DNA of 64,000 nucleotides from Rhodococcus rhodochrous (GCF_014854695.1 NZ_CP027557.1:1798001-1862000), one strand, 5' to 3'. Numbered from the stretch's first letter, positions 36,775-46,218 are shown. A program made the numbers and translations. Notes: generated by a model from the letters alone, not told the origin.

Positions 36775-38609
36775 TGTCCCGCCTGCTGCGCATCGCCACC
36801 GCCGGCAGCGTCGACGACGGCAAGTCCACGCTCATCGGTCGATTGCTGTTCGACTCGAAGGCCGTCTTCGAGGACCAACTCGAGGCGGTGACCCGCACGA
36901 GCCTCGACCGCGGTGCCGACCGCGCCGATCTCGCGCTGCTCACCGACGGCCTGCGCGCCGAACGCGAACAGGGCATCACGATCGACGTCGCCTATCGCTA
37001 TTTCGCCACGGCGCACAGAACATTCGTCATCGCCGACACTCCCGGTCACGAGCAGTACACGCGCAACATGGTCACCGGGGCGTCCACCGCCGACCTGGCG
37101 CTCGTCCTCGTCGACGCCCGCAACGGCATCGTCGAGCAGACCCGCCGGCACGCCTTCCTCGCGTCGCTGCTCGGGGTGCGGCACGTGGTGCTGTGCATCA
37201 ACAAGATGGATCTGGTGGACTGGTCGCAGAGCCGGTTCGACGAGATCTGCGACGAATTCCGGAATTTCGCGGCCAAGCTCGACATGCCCGACCTCGCCTT
37301 CGTTCCCGTCTCCGCGCTGCACGGCGACAACGTCGTCTCCCGCACCGCGAACATGCCGTGGTACGAGGGCACTTCGCTGCTGCACCATCTCGAACAGGTC
37401 CACATCGCGTCGGACACCAACCTCATCGACGCGCGACTGCCCGTGCAGTACGTCATCCGCCCGGGCGAGGGCGAGCACCGCGACTTCCGCGGTTACGCGG
37501 GAACGGTCGCCGCCGGCGGATTCGCGCCGGGCGACGACGTGGTCGTTCTCCCTTCCGGTTTCGGAACGCGGGTGCGGACGCTGTGGGGGCCGGGCGGAAC
37601 GGAACTCGAGCACGCCTTCGCCGGTGCGGCGGTGTGCGTCGAACTCGAGGACGACCTCGATGTCGGACGCGGCGACATGCTGTGCCGCCCCAACAACCGT
37701 CCGCTCGTCGGCCGCGAGATCGACGCCATGGTGTGCTGGTTCGACGAACGCTCCGCCCTCGACCCGGACGCCTGTTACGCCCTGCTGCACACCACGCGCT
37801 CGACCACCGCGCGGGTCGCGCGGCTGGACTACCGTCTCGACGTCAACAGCCTGCACCGCGACGAGGCCGCGACGACGCTCGGTCTCAACGAGATCGGCCG
37901 CGTGCAACTGCGGACGCAACAGCCGCTGCTGTTCGATCCCTACCGGCGCAACCGCACCACCGGAAGCTTCGTGCTCGTCGACGAACGCACCGGCAACACC
38001 GTCGCGGCCGGAATGATCACCGGTCCGACACTCGCCGACGCGGCGGTGGTCTGGCACTCGGCGGCAGTCTCGCGGGCCGAACGGGGCAGGGCCGGGGCGA
38101 CGGTGTGGCTCACCGGGCTGTCCGCCTCCGGCAAGTCCACCCTCGCCGTCGAACTCGAACGGCGACTGCTCGCCGAGGGCATCCCCGCCTACCGCCTCGA
38201 CGGCGACAACCTCCGGCACGGCCTCAACGCCGACCTCGGGTTCGGTCCGGAGGACCGCGCGGAGAACGTCCGCCGCGTCGGTGCGGTCGCCCAGATGATG
38301 GCCGACGCCGGACTCGTCGCGATCTGCGCGCTCATCAGTCCCTACCGTCAGGACCGCGACCGCATCCGCCGGCAGCACGAGGAGGCCGGAATCCGCTTCG
38401 TCGAGGTCTTCGTCGACACCCCGCTCGCCGACTGCGAGGCCCGCGACCCGAAGGGCATGTACGCGCGGGCACGTGCCGGTGAGATCACCGGTTTCACCGG
38501 CGTCGACGATCCCTACGAACCACCGTCCGATCCCGAGCTGGTCGTGCGCCCCCACGACGGCACGCCTGCCGTGCAGGCGGGCCTCGTCGTGGAATTGTTG
38601 AGGCCATGA
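36774..38609 (+). CDS. cysNC: Bifunctional sulfate adenylyltransferase subunit 1 / APS kinase
   Basis: A 611-residue fusion. Residues 1-430 are the CysN GTPase: P-loop AGSVDDGKST, DTPGHEQYTRNM, NKMDLVDWS and EF-Tu-like barrels. Residues about 440-611 are the CysC APS kinase: P-loop GLSASGKST, DGDNLRHGLNADLGF, ENVRRVGAVA and PYEPPSDPELVV. The fused protein turns sulfate into PAPS with CysD. The CysN-CysC fusion is common in actinobacteria. ATGA overlap leads into the CysQ gene. Confidence 0.95.
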   Translation: MSRLLRIATAGSVDDGKSTLIGRLLFDSKAVFEDQLEAVTRTSLDRGADRADLALLTDGLRAEREQGITIDVAYRYFATAHRTFVIADTPGHEQYTRNMVTGASTADLALVLVDARNGIVEQTRRHAFLASLLGVRHVVLCINKMDLVDWSQSRFDEICDEFRNFAAKLDMPDLAFVPVSALHGDNVVSRTANMPWYEGTSLLHHLEQVHIASDTNLIDARLPVQYVIRPGEGEHRDFRGYAGTVAAGGFAPGDDVVVLPSGFGTRVRTLWGPGGTELEHAFAGAAVCVELEDDLDVGRGDMLCRPNNRPLVGREIDAMVCWFDERSALDPDACYALLHTTRSTTARVARLDYRLDVNSLHRDEAATTLGLNEIGRVQLRTQQPLLFDPYRRNRTTGSFVLVDERTGNTVAAGMITGPTLADAAVVWHSAAVSRAERGRAGATVWLTGLSASGKSTLAVELERRLLAEGIPAYRLDGDNLRHGLNADLGFGPEDRAENVRRVGAVAQMMADAGLVAICALISPYRQDRDRIRRQHEEAGIRFVEVFVDTPLADCEARDPKGMYARARAGEITGFTGVDDPYEPPSDPELVVRPHDGTPAVQAGLVVELLRP

Positions 38610-39760
38610 CGCACGACAACAGCGACGACGCTCGACCCGCGGCCGAGGGCGACGACGCCCGACTCGCGGCCGAGACGGCTTCCGGCGCAGGTGAACTGCT
38701 GCTCACGGTCCGCGCCATCGAATCGGATGCCCTCACCGGGCGCGAGCTGGGCCGGCGCGGCGACCACGCCGCCAACACCTACATCCTCGAACGGCTGGCG
38801 ACCGCGCGGCCCGGCGACGCGGTGCTCTCGGAGGAATCCGCGGACGATCCGGCCCGGGTCGGCGCCGACCGCGTCTGGATCATCGACCCGCTCGACGGGT
38901 CGAAGGAGTACGGAATGCCCGACCACGTCGACTGGGCGGTCCACATCGCGCTCTGGGAGGCAGGACGAGGGCTCACCGCCGCCGCGGTCGCGCAACCGGC
39001 GATCGGCGTCGTCCACAGCACCGCAGATCCGGTTCCGGCGCCGCGGCCGGCCCGCCGTCGCCCCCGCATCGTCATCAGCGGGAGCAGGCCGCCCGCCTTC
39101 GTCTTCGATCTGGCCCGCGATCTCGGCGCCGACCTGATCCGGATGGGTTCGGCCGGTGCCAAGGCCATGGCGGTGGTCCGCGGGGAGGCCGACGCCTACA
39201 TCCACGCCGGCGGTCAGTGGGAGTGGGATTCGGCGGCGCCGGTCGCGGTCGCGCGCGCCGCGGGTCTGCACTGCGCCCGGATCGACGGCAGCGAACTCGA
39301 ATACAACCGGCCGCACCCGTATCTGCCCGACCTCGTGATCTGCCGCGCAGACTGGGCACCGGAGGTGATGTCCGCGCTGGCCGCGCACGCCACCGGGCCG
39401 ACCGACAGCCCCCGCGCCGCGATGGCACGCGCATACATCCGATCCCTGGTCAGCCACGACGCGTCCCATGTCCGGCTCGCCGAGGACGCCTGGCGGGTCG
39501 AGAACGGGGAACGCACCGGTGACAGCGGCATCGAGATCCGCGACCGGCTCGAGAACGGCCCGGAATACCGGCCCATCCGCCGCGTCCGCAACCTGCAGTT
39601 CCGCGAATGGCACCACAGTGTCGTCGCGCGGTTCGTCCTGGACATCGCGGCAGGTCCGGGCGCCGAGACGTCGGTTGCGGTGACCGAGCACTTCGACATC
39701 CCTGCGGGGGAGATCCGGTCGATCGTCGCGATCATCGAGCCCGTGCAGGGTAATAGTTGA
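38606..39760 (+). CDS. cysQ: CysQ-type PAP phosphatase fused to a C-terminal NTF2/SnoaL-like domain
   Basis: A 384-residue single frame. Residues 1-262 are an inositol monophosphatase-fold PAP phosphatase: metal ligands in SEES (75-78), DPLDGSKE (94-101) and WEWDSAAP (205-212). It would turn PAP, the product of sulfotransferases, into AMP. From about residue 268 (base 39410) a 116-residue domain begins (MARAYIRSLVSHDASHVRLA, WRVENGERTGDSG, IRRVRNLQF), resembling NTF2/SnoaL-like (DUF8021-type) ligand-binding folds. Ordinary CysQ proteins stop near 260-270 residues, so the extension is unusual. It is translationally coupled to cysNC. Confidence 0.85.
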   Translation: MTHDNSDDARPAAEGDDARLAAETASGAGELLLTVRAIESDALTGRELGRRGDHAANTYILERLATARPGDAVLSEESADDPARVGADRVWIIDPLDGSKEYGMPDHVDWAVHIALWEAGRGLTAAAVAQPAIGVVHSTADPVPAPRPARRRPRIVISGSRPPAFVFDLARDLGADLIRMGSAGAKAMAVVRGEADAYIHAGGQWEWDSAAPVAVARAAGLHCARIDGSELEYNRPHPYLPDLVICRADWAPEVMSALAAHATGPTDSPRAAMARAYIRSLVSHDASHVRLAEDAWRVENGERTGDSGIEIRDRLENGPEYRPIRRVRNLQFREWHHSVVARFVLDIAAGPGAETSVAVTEHFDIPAGEIRSIVAIIEPVQGNS

Positions 39761-39774
39761 ATTCGTTGTTGTAG

Positions 39775-39788
39775 CTTTCGAACGAAAG
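39775..39788. promoter_or_regulatory. Palindrome before the metallo-hydrolase gene
   Basis: ctttcg-aa-cgaaag in the 52-bp gap after cysQ. Possible operator or small hairpin. A degenerate KstR-like sequence lies just upstream (39763-39776, two mismatches) and I do not count it as a site. Confidence 0.35.
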
Positions 39789-39812
39789 TCACCATGATCG
39801 AGAGGCATCACC

Positions 39813-40811
39813 ATGGCCGAAGCACGTGACATCGGGGACGGCATCCACGTCGTTCCCGTCCCGGTGGCGGACCTGCCCGTCGGCGACACCCAGGTCTACG
39901 TGATGGAATCCCCGCGCGGCGTCGTCCTCGTCGACGTCGGCTGGAACGACGACCGGTCGTGGGCGGCGCTGCAGGACGGTCTGTCCACGGCGGGCCTGTC
40001 GGTCACCGACGTCGAGGGCGTGGTGGTCACGCACTTCCATCCCGACCATGTCGGGCTCACCGGGCGTATCCGGGAGGCCTCCGGCTGCTGGGTCGCGATG
40101 AACGAGGCCGACTTCGCCCACCTCGAGGTCATGCTCTCCGACGACGACCGCCGTCCCCAGGAAGCCGACCTGCTGCGCCGCGCCGGGGCACCCGAGGACG
40201 CGATCGAGGAATCGCTCGCCACCCTCGTACCGGCGGTCGGCCGTCCCGACGCGCTGCCCGACCGCAAACTCGGTGCCGACGAGACGATCCCGCTGACGGG
40301 ACGAGCCCTGCGCACCGTGCTGACCCCCGGCCACACCGCCGGCCACGCGTGTTTCCTGCTCGAGGAACACGGCGTGCTGTTCAGCGGCGACCACGTCCTC
40401 GCGACCACTACCCCGCACGTCGGCGAGTTCGATTTCCCTCTGCCGCAACGCGACGCGCTGGGGGAGTACCTCGACTCGCTGCGCGCGGTCGCCGACCTGC
40501 CCGTGCGACGCGCACTGCCCGCGCACCGGCAGCAGATCGACGACCTGCCGCACCGCGTCGGCGAACTGATCGCCCATCACGACCAGCGCCTCGACGGTCT
40601 CTACGACGCGTTCGGCGACGAGGAACTCACGCTGTGGGAGGCCACCGCCCGCATGCGCTGGTACCGGCCGTGGGACGAGACCCCCTTGCACGGCAAGCGG
40701 ATGGCGCTCGCAGAGGGCTCGGCGCACGTCCGGCAACTCATCGAGCGGGGACGGGTCCGTCGCGTGCCCGGTACGGAACCCGCCCGCTTCGCGCGCGTGC
40801 AGACCCGATGA
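39813..40811 (+). CDS. Metallo-beta-lactamase-fold hydrolase
   Basis: A 332-residue MBL protein with zinc motif THFHPDHVG (His74, His76, Asp78, His79), third-site histidine in TPGHTAGH and LFSGDHVLATTTP supplying the bridging Asp. The C-terminal 90 residues are helical (LIAHHDQRLDGLYDAFGDEELTLWEA). Members of this branch act on thioesters, lactones or similar esters; the substrate is unknown. ATG at 39813 is preceded by GAGAGGCATCACC. Overlaps the next gene by ATGA. Confidence 0.88.
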   Translation: MAEARDIGDGIHVVPVPVADLPVGDTQVYVMESPRGVVLVDVGWNDDRSWAALQDGLSTAGLSVTDVEGVVVTHFHPDHVGLTGRIREASGCWVAMNEADFAHLEVMLSDDDRRPQEADLLRRAGAPEDAIEESLATLVPAVGRPDALPDRKLGADETIPLTGRALRTVLTPGHTAGHACFLLEEHGVLFSGDHVLATTTPHVGEFDFPLPQRDALGEYLDSLRAVADLPVRRALPAHRQQIDDLPHRVGELIAHHDQRLDGLYDAFGDEELTLWEATARMRWYRPWDETPLHGKRMALAEGSAHVRQLIERGRVRRVPGTEPARFARVQTR

Positions 40812-41170
40812 GCCCCGACGAGCTGGTCACCGAGTTCTGCCGGCGCTGGGCCGATCCCGACCCTGCCGAACTCGCGGCCTTCTTCGCCGACGACGCCGTC
40901 TTCCACAACATCCCGATGGAACCGATCCGCGGCCGCGCGGCCATCGAGGAGTACATCGCGGGCTTCGTGACGTCCTTCGGGGCCATCGACTACCGCATCC
41001 ACCACCAGGCGGTCTCCGGCAACGTCGTGCTCAACGAACGCACCGATGTGTTCACGATGAACGGCCGGACGATCGAACTGCCCGTCACGGGCGTCTTCGA
41101 GATCGTCGACGGGAAGATCGCGGCCTGCCGCGACTACTTCGATCCCACACCCTTCACCACCGGAGCCTGA
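40808..41170 (+). CDS. Limonene-1,2-epoxide hydrolase-type protein
   Basis: A 120-residue NTF2-fold protein. The catalytic set of limonene epoxide hydrolases is recognisable: Arg78-x-Asp80 in NERTD, Asp109 in CRDYFD and Asn34 in FHN; the usual active-site Tyr is Phe32. The mycobacterial relative Rv2740 is reported to open sterol and fatty epoxides (from memory). Coupled to the MBL gene by ATGA; last gene of the rightward arm. Confidence 0.82.
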   Translation: MSPDELVTEFCRRWADPDPAELAAFFADDAVFHNIPMEPIRGRAAIEEYIAGFVTSFGAIDYRIHHQAVSGNVVLNERTDVFTMNGRTIELPVTGVFEIVDGKIAACRDYFDPTPFTTGA

Positions 41171-41172
41171 CC

Positions 41173-41237
41173 GGCCCCTGGGACACCGAAGGCCCCTGGA
41201 GCACCTGAAGGCCCCTGGAACGCCGAAGGCCCCGCTT
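41173..41237. repeat. Short tandem repeats with core ggcccctgg
   Basis: The core ggcccctgg is followed by 9-10 variable bases ending in gaa at 41173, 41191 and 41210 (period 18-19 bp). A fourth degenerate unit becomes the left arm of the hairpin at 41224. The repeats look like local duplication of part of the terminator. Confidence 0.7.
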
Positions 41238-41257
41238 CGTGAGAAGCGGGGCCTTCG
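41224..41257. terminator. Bidirectional terminator between the sulfation locus and tRNA-Arg
   Basis: Perfect 14-bp arms cgaaggccccgctt (41224-41237) and aagcggggccttcg (41244-41257), loop cgtgag. On the minus strand it begins right after the tRNA CCA end, so it can end both the tRNA and the rightward operon. Confidence 0.85.
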
Positions 41258-41333
41258 TGGTGCCCTCGGCAGGATTCGAACCTGCGACTTCTTGCTCCGG
41301 AGGCAAGCGCTCTATCCCCTGAGCTACGAGGGC
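41258..41333 (-). tRNA. tRNA-Arg(CCG)
   Basis: A complete cloverleaf on the minus strand. Acceptor GCCCTCG/CGAGGGC, D stem GCTC/GAGC, anticodon stem CTTGC/GCAAG with loop CTCCGGA (anticodon CCG at 41298-41300), T stem GCAGG/CCTGC with TTCGAAT, discriminator A and an encoded CCA. It is 76 nt long and reads CGG arginine codons. Confidence 0.97.
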
Positions 41334-41454
41334 ATCCGGACCACCGGATGACCGGAGGTGCGGGAGTTAGCCTAGCGCATCGAGCGCTCAACTCCACATC
41401 GCCAGGTCAGAGCCGGTTTTCGGCCCGGAGTCGCGGTTTCACCCGCGCGGAGGC

Positions 41455-42168
41455 TCAATTGAGGGGCAGCGGTTCGGCGCCGCGCTCGGCGAGCAGCGAC
41501 CTCATCAGATCCGATTCGCCCTGCTGCGTCGCGACCATCGTGCCCGCCAGATTGCGCACCGCCGAGGTGCTCGCGTACTGCTCGCCGTACTCCATCATCG
41601 GCAGACCACCCTCGTGGTGGCGCAACATCAGCTGGAGGAAGAGCACGTCCAGTTCGGGTCCGCGCGCGGCCCGGAGATTCGCGAGATCCTCGGAGGTCGC
41701 CATCCCCGGCATCAGGTGCGAGCTGTCCGAATTCTCGGACTCGGTGGTCGCGCCGTGAGCACCGTGGCTGTGACCCGTCTCCGTCTCGGTCATCCATTCC
41801 ATGTACTCGCCCGTCGGCAGCGCCGGCTGTCCCCACAGCGACAACCAGCCCTGCATCTGACCGATCTGGTTCTGCTGGGTGGTGAGGATGTCGTACGCGA
41901 TGTTGCGGATCCGATCGTCCTCCGAATTGGAGACCGCCACGGCGGCCATCTCGACGCCCTGGTCGTGGTGCACGATCATGTCCTGCGCGAATCCGACGTC
42001 CACCGAGCCGGCCTCCGGCGCCGCCTGCGCGGAGTCCTCGAAGGGGATCCGGGACAGGAACCCCGCGAGGAAACCGACGGCGACCGCGGCGACGGTGAGC
42101 AGCACCAACAGCAGCCGGTTGTGCCCACCGCGCTCGGGGGTGGAGATGTCCGAGGTGGTCTCGCTCAT
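41455..42168 (-). CDS. DUF305 membrane-anchored protein
   Basis: A 237-residue protein: short cytoplasmic tail, one membrane helix LLLVLLTVAAVAVGFLAGFL (about 19-38), then an extracytoplasmic DUF305 domain. Two copies of the H-H motif are present: FAQDMIVHHDQGVEMA and LMLRHHEGGLPMM, each with downstream Met. Between them is a His-rich stretch ETGHSHGAHG. Such four-helix HH/M proteins are thought to bind metals, notably copper. ATG at 42168 has GGGAGCTGACG upstream. It follows the DUF3105 gene with only 2 bp between. Confidence 0.87.
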   Translation of the reverse strand: MSETTSDISTPERGGHNRLLLVLLTVAAVAVGFLAGFLSRIPFEDSAQAAPEAGSVDVGFAQDMIVHHDQGVEMAAVAVSNSEDDRIRNIAYDILTTQQNQIGQMQGWLSLWGQPALPTGEYMEWMTETETGHSHGAHGATTESENSDSSHLMPGMATSEDLANLRAARGPELDVLFLQLMLRHHEGGLPMMEYGEQYASTSAVRNLAGTMVATQQGESDLMRSLLAERGAEPLPLN

Positions 42169-42170
42169 CG

Positions 42171-42992
42171 TCAGCTCCCGGCCGGTGCCTGCTGCATGTC
42201 GCCGGCGGTCTCCGCGTTCATCGGCACCGCGTCGGGGCCGGGCTCGGAGGCGTCGAAGGCCGGCGGGTTCGCCGGATCGAACGAACCGGGGATCGTCGAG
42301 CAGCTCGCCCCCACCTCGGGGTAGGTGTACTGGTTCAGGCGCAGCGCGCTGATGAACTGGTCGATGCGTTCGTCGTCGACGCTGTCGACCTTGAGCTGGT
42401 GACCCCACGACTGCAGCGCGATCGGGGCGTCGAGGCCCGGGTAGGGCGACATCAGCGTGTAGGTGCGGCCGTCGACCTTCTGACGCAGCGTGTCGACCGC
42501 GGCGTCGTCGAGCAGATCGGGGTTGTAGGCCACCCACACGGCGCCGTGCTCGAGGGAGTGGACCATGTTCTCGGTCCGGACCGGCTGCTCGTAGACCGTG
42601 CCGGTGCAGGTCGCCCAGACGGAGTCGTGGGGGCCACCGAAGGGCGGCGACTGGTCGTACGCGACGCGCTGGCCCGGCGCGACGTGCACACCGGCCGGAT
42701 ACTCGATCTTCAGCACGCCCTCGATGTCGTCCGACGGGTCCTGGTTGGACTCCGACGGCGTCCACGCCGACATCTCCTGCTGGTTCTGGTACTTCGGGAT
42801 CAGGCTCACAGCGATCACGGCGACCAGCACGACGACGAGGCCCACGCCGCCGATTGTCAACCACGGGATCTGACGCTGCGCGGGGACCCCGCGAGCGCCG
42901 CCGCTCTTCTTCTTGGCGGCCTGAATGGCCTTCGACGACTTGGCTCCGGTCTTCTTGTTACCGGAGCCGCCACTAACCGAACCGCTGGGCAT
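42171..42992 (-). CDS. DUF3105 membrane protein
   Basis: A 273-residue protein. Lysine/glycine/serine-rich tail (1-45), one helix [20 protein letters not shown] (about 53-72), and an outside DUF3105 domain with [41 protein letters not shown] and a late conserved Cys in VGASCSTIP. Conserved His residues (HDS, HSLEHG) suggest metal or substrate binding. DUF3105 and DUF305 genes are commonly adjacent in actinobacteria. Divergent from argS across 155 bp. Function unknown. Confidence 0.85.
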   Translation of the reverse strand: MPSGSVSGGSGNKKTGAKSSKAIQAAKKKSGGARGVPAQRQIPWLTIGGVGLVVVLVAVIAVSLIPKYQNQQEMSAWTPSESNQDPSDDIEGVLKIEYPAGVHVAPGQRVAYDQSPPFGGPHDSVWATCTGTVYEQPVRTENMVHSLEHGAVWVAYNPDLLDDAAVDTLRQKVDGRTYTLMSPYPGLDAPIALQSWGHQLKVDSVDDERIDQFISALRLNQYTYPEVGASCSTIPGSFDPANPPAFDASEPGPDAVPMNAETAGDMQQAPAGS

Positions 42993-43147
42993 CGCTGTGT
43001 GCTCTTTCGACGGGTGGACAGGCGGACGCGCGCCCATCGGGCGCACAAACACCCACAACTCTACGGGCGTGCTCTCGCGCGGTGCCCGGAGCTGCCGGTA
43101 GGGGGAGCGTCGGCGCCGCGATCGACCAGCCAATAGGATGGACACCT

Positions 43148-44800
43148 GTGACTCCCTCCGACCTTGCTCAGCTGCTCCGCGGAACCGCCGCCGGTGTCCT
43201 CACCGACCGTGGTCTCGACGCGTCCGTTCTTCCCGAGACCCTCACCGTCGAGCGCCCGCGCAATCCGGAGCACGGCGACTACGCGACCAACGTCGCGATG
43301 CAGGTCGCGAAGAAGGTCGGCGTCAATCCCCGCGAACTCGCCACCTGGCTCGCCGAGGCCCTGACCGCCGCCGACGGCATCGACTCCGCCGATGTCGCGG
43401 GACCCGGCTTCCTCAACATCCGGCTCGCCGCCGACGCCCAGGGAGCGATCGTGGCGAAGGTGCTCGCCGAGGGCGCCGCCTACGGCAACGGCAGCGACCT
43501 TGCGAACACGAGGATCAACCTCGAGTTCGTCTCAGCCAACCCCACCGGCCCGATCCACCTCGGTGGTACCCGCTGGGCCGCGGTCGGCGACGCGCTCGGC
43601 CGCATCCTCACCGCTCAGGGCGGCGAGGTCACCCGCGAGTACTACTTCAACGACCACGGCGCGCAGATCGACCGCTTCACCCGGTCGCTCATCGCCTCCG
43701 CGCTCGGACAGCCCGCCCCCGAGGACGGCTACGCCGGCGCGTACATCGTCGACATCGCCTCCTCCGTGCTCGAGCAGCGCCCCGATGCCCTCGAACTCCC
43801 CGAGGCCGAGCGGCACGAGACCTTCCGCTCCATCGGCGTGGACCTGATGTTCGCGCACATCAAGAGCACCCTCCACGAGTTCGGTGTCGACTTCGACGTG
43901 TACTTCCACGAGAACTCCCTCTTCGAGAGCGGAGCGGTCGACAAGGCCGTCGAGACCCTCAAGGCGTCGGGCAATCTGTACTTCGACGACGGCGCCTGGT
44001 GGCTCAAGAGCACCGACTACGGCGACGACAAGGACCGCGTCGTCATCAAGTCCGACGGCAACGCCGCCTACATCGCCGGCGACATCGCCTACTTCCAGGA
44101 CAAGCGCTCGCGCGGCTTCGACCTGTGCATCTACATGCTCGGGGCCGACCACCACGGCTACATCGCGCGCCTCAAGGCCGCCGCGGCGGCCTTCGGCGAC
44201 GACCCCGACACCGTCGAGGTGATGATCGGCCAGATGGTCAACCTCGTCCGCGGTGGCGAGGCCGTGAAGATGAGCAAGCGGGCCGGCACCGTCATCACCC
44301 TCGACGACCTCGTCGAGGCGATCGGCGTCGACGCCGCGCGCTACTCGCTCGTGCGGTCCTCGGTGGACCAGAGCATCGACATCGACCTCGAACTGTGGGC
44401 CAGCACCACGAACGAGAACCCGGTCTACTACGTGCAGTACGCCCACGCGCGGCTGTCGTCGATCGCGCGCAACGCCGCCGATCTCGGCCTGACCACCGAG
44501 GGCGCCGACTTCGCGCTGCTCACCCACGAGCGCGAGGGCGACCTGATCCGCACCCTCGGCGAGTACCCCCGGGTGCTCGCGAAGGCGGCCGAACTGCGCG
44601 AACCGCACCGCGTCGCCCGGTACCTCGAGGAACTCGCGGGCACCTACCACCGCTTCTACGACGCCTGCCGGATCCTCCCGCAGGGCGACGAGGAGGCCGG
44701 CCCGCTGCACACCGCGCGACTCGCGTTGTGTGCGGCTGCACGTCAGGTCCTCGCCAACGGCCTCGGCCTGCTCGGCGTCAGCGCCCCGGAGCGGATGTGA
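43148..44800 (+). CDS. argS: Arginyl-tRNA synthetase
   Basis: A 550-residue class I synthetase charging tRNA-Arg. HIGH-type signature [22 protein letters not shown] (H-L-G-G) and KMSKRAGT (KMSKS). The N-terminal Arg-tRNA-specific domain (about 1-100) and the C-terminal DALR anticodon-binding domain (about 430-550; [12 protein letters not shown]) are present. GTG at 43148 after AGGATGG. Overlaps lysA by GTGA. A tRNA-Arg gene lies 1.8 kb away. Confidence 0.97.
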   Translation: MTPSDLAQLLRGTAAGVLTDRGLDASVLPETLTVERPRNPEHGDYATNVAMQVAKKVGVNPRELATWLAEALTAADGIDSADVAGPGFLNIRLAADAQGAIVAKVLAEGAAYGNGSDLANTRINLEFVSANPTGPIHLGGTRWAAVGDALGRILTAQGGEVTREYYFNDHGAQIDRFTRSLIASALGQPAPEDGYAGAYIVDIASSVLEQRPDALELPEAERHETFRSIGVDLMFAHIKSTLHEFGVDFDVYFHENSLFESGAVDKAVETLKASGNLYFDDGAWWLKSTDYGDDKDRVVIKSDGNAAYIAGDIAYFQDKRSRGFDLCIYMLGADHHGYIARLKAAAAAFGDDPDTVEVMIGQMVNLVRGGEAVKMSKRAGTVITLDDLVEAIGVDAARYSLVRSSVDQSIDIDLELWASTTNENPVYYVQYAHARLSSIARNAADLGLTTEGADFALLTHEREGDLIRTLGEYPRVLAKAAELREPHRVARYLEELAGTYHRFYDACRILPQGDEEAGPLHTARLALCAAARQVLANGLGLLGVSAPERM

Positions 44801-46218
44801 ACGCGCATCCGGCGGGACCGCGCCACGCCCAGATCCCGCACGCCCCGAACCTGCCCGAACGACCCACCGACGCCGCGGCGCTCAACGCGCTCGCTCCGCA
44901 CGTGTGGCCGCGCAACGCGTCGCGCGGCGAGGACGGCGTCATGAGCATCGCCGGCATCCCGGTGACCGAGCTCGCCGAGAAGTACGGCACCCCGCTGTTC
45001 GTCGTCGACGAGGACGACTTCCGCTCCCGCTGCCGGGAGATCGCGGAGGCCTTCGGTCCGTCGGCGAAGGTGCACTACGCGTCGAAGGCGTTCCTGTGCA
45101 GCGAGATCGCGCGGTGGGTCCATCAGGAAGGGCTCTCGCTCGACGTCTCGTCCGGTGGTGAGCTCGCCGTGGCCCTGCACGCCGGCTTCCCCGCCGGGAA
45201 GATCGCGATGCACGGCAACAACAAGTCCGTCCGCGAACTGCAGGCCGCCGTGACCGCCGGGGTCGGGCACATCGTGCTCGACTCGCTCGCCGAGATCGAC
45301 CGGCTCGACGCGGTCGCCGATGAGGCCGGTGTCGTCCAGGACGTGCTCATCCGCGTGACCGTGGGCGTCGAGGCCCACACCCACGAGTTCATCTCCACCG
45401 CGCACGAGGACCAGAAGTTCGGGCTCTCGCTCGCCGGCGGCAACGCCATGCAGGCCGTGCGCCGCGTCTTCGCGGCCGACAACCTGCGCCTCGTCGGTCT
45501 GCACAGCCACATCGGTTCGCAGATCTTCGACGTCGACGGCTTCGAACTGGCCGCCCACCGCGTCATCGGCCTGCTGCGCGACATCGTCGCCGAGTTCGGT
45601 GTCGACAAGACCTCGCAGATGAACATCGTCGATCTCGGCGGTGGCCTCGGCATCTCGTACGTGCCGAGCGACGACCCGCCGCCGGTCGCCGATCTCGCGG
45701 CGAAGCTCAACGACATCGTCCGCACCGAGTCCGCGCTCGCGGGGCTGCCGGCCCCGACCCTCGCGGTCGAACCCGGCCGCGCCATCGCCGGACCGGGCAC
45801 GGTGACGCTCTACGAGGTGGGAACCCTCAAGGACGTCGAGGTCGGTTCCGGGCACGTCCGCCGCTACATCAGTGTCGACGGCGGCATGAGCGACAACATC
45901 CGCACGTCGCTGTACCAGGCGGAGTACGAGTCGCGCCTCGTCTCCCGCGTGAGCGACGCCGAGCCGGTGGTCTCGCGTGTCGTCGGCAAGCACTGCGAGA
46001 GCGGCGACATCGTCATCCGCGACGCCTGGATGCCCGCCGACGTCGCAGCCGGTGATTTACTGGCGGTCGCGGCGACGGGTGCATACTGCTACTCGATGTC
46101 GAGCAGGTACAACCTGCTGCCTCGCCCCGCCGTCGTGGCGGTCAAGGACGGTGTCTCGCGCGTTCTGCTGCGCCGCGAGACCCTCGAAGATCTGCTCAAC
46201 TTGGAGGTTTCGGAGTGA
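44797..46218 (+). CDS. lysA: Diaminopimelate decarboxylase
   Basis: A 473-residue PLP enzyme of fold type III making L-lysine from meso-diaminopimelate. PLP lysine in [38 protein letters not shown]; and C-terminal [11 protein letters not shown] with the intersubunit Cys. The N-terminal extension of about 50 residues before MSIAGIPV is typical of actinobacterial LysA. GTG overlaps the argS stop; the hom GTG overlaps its own stop. Confidence 0.97.
   Translation: MNAHPAGPRHAQIPHAPNLPERPTDAAALNALAPHVWPRNASRGEDGVMSIAGIPVTELAEKYGTPLFVVDEDDFRSRCREIAEAFGPSAKVHYASKAFLCSEIARWVHQEGLSLDVSSGGELAVALHAGFPAGKIAMHGNNKSVRELQAAVTAGVGHIVLDSLAEIDRLDAVADEAGVVQDVLIRVTVGVEAHTHEFISTAHEDQKFGLSLAGGNAMQAVRRVFAADNLRLVGLHSHIGSQIFDVDGFELAAHRVIGLLRDIVAEFGVDKTSQMNIVDLGGGLGISYVPSDDPPPVADLAAKLNDIVRTESALAGLPAPTLAVEPGRAIAGPGTVTLYEVGTLKDVEVGSGHVRRYISVDGGMSDNIRTSLYQAEYESRLVSRVSDAEPVVSRVVGKHCESGDIVIRDAWMPADVAAGDLLAVAATGAYCYSMSSRYNLLPRPAVVAVKDGVSRVLLRRETLEDLLNLEVSE

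Noticed and set aside
39763..39776. Third KstR-like box before the metallo-hydrolase gene (ttgaattcgttgtt)
   Set aside because: Two fixed positions differ from TnnAACnnGTTnnA; too weak to count beside the two perfect matches.
41258..41333. tRNA-Arg as an attachment site of an integrated element
   Set aside because: No integrase, no direct repeat of the tRNA 3' end and no compositional change nearby.
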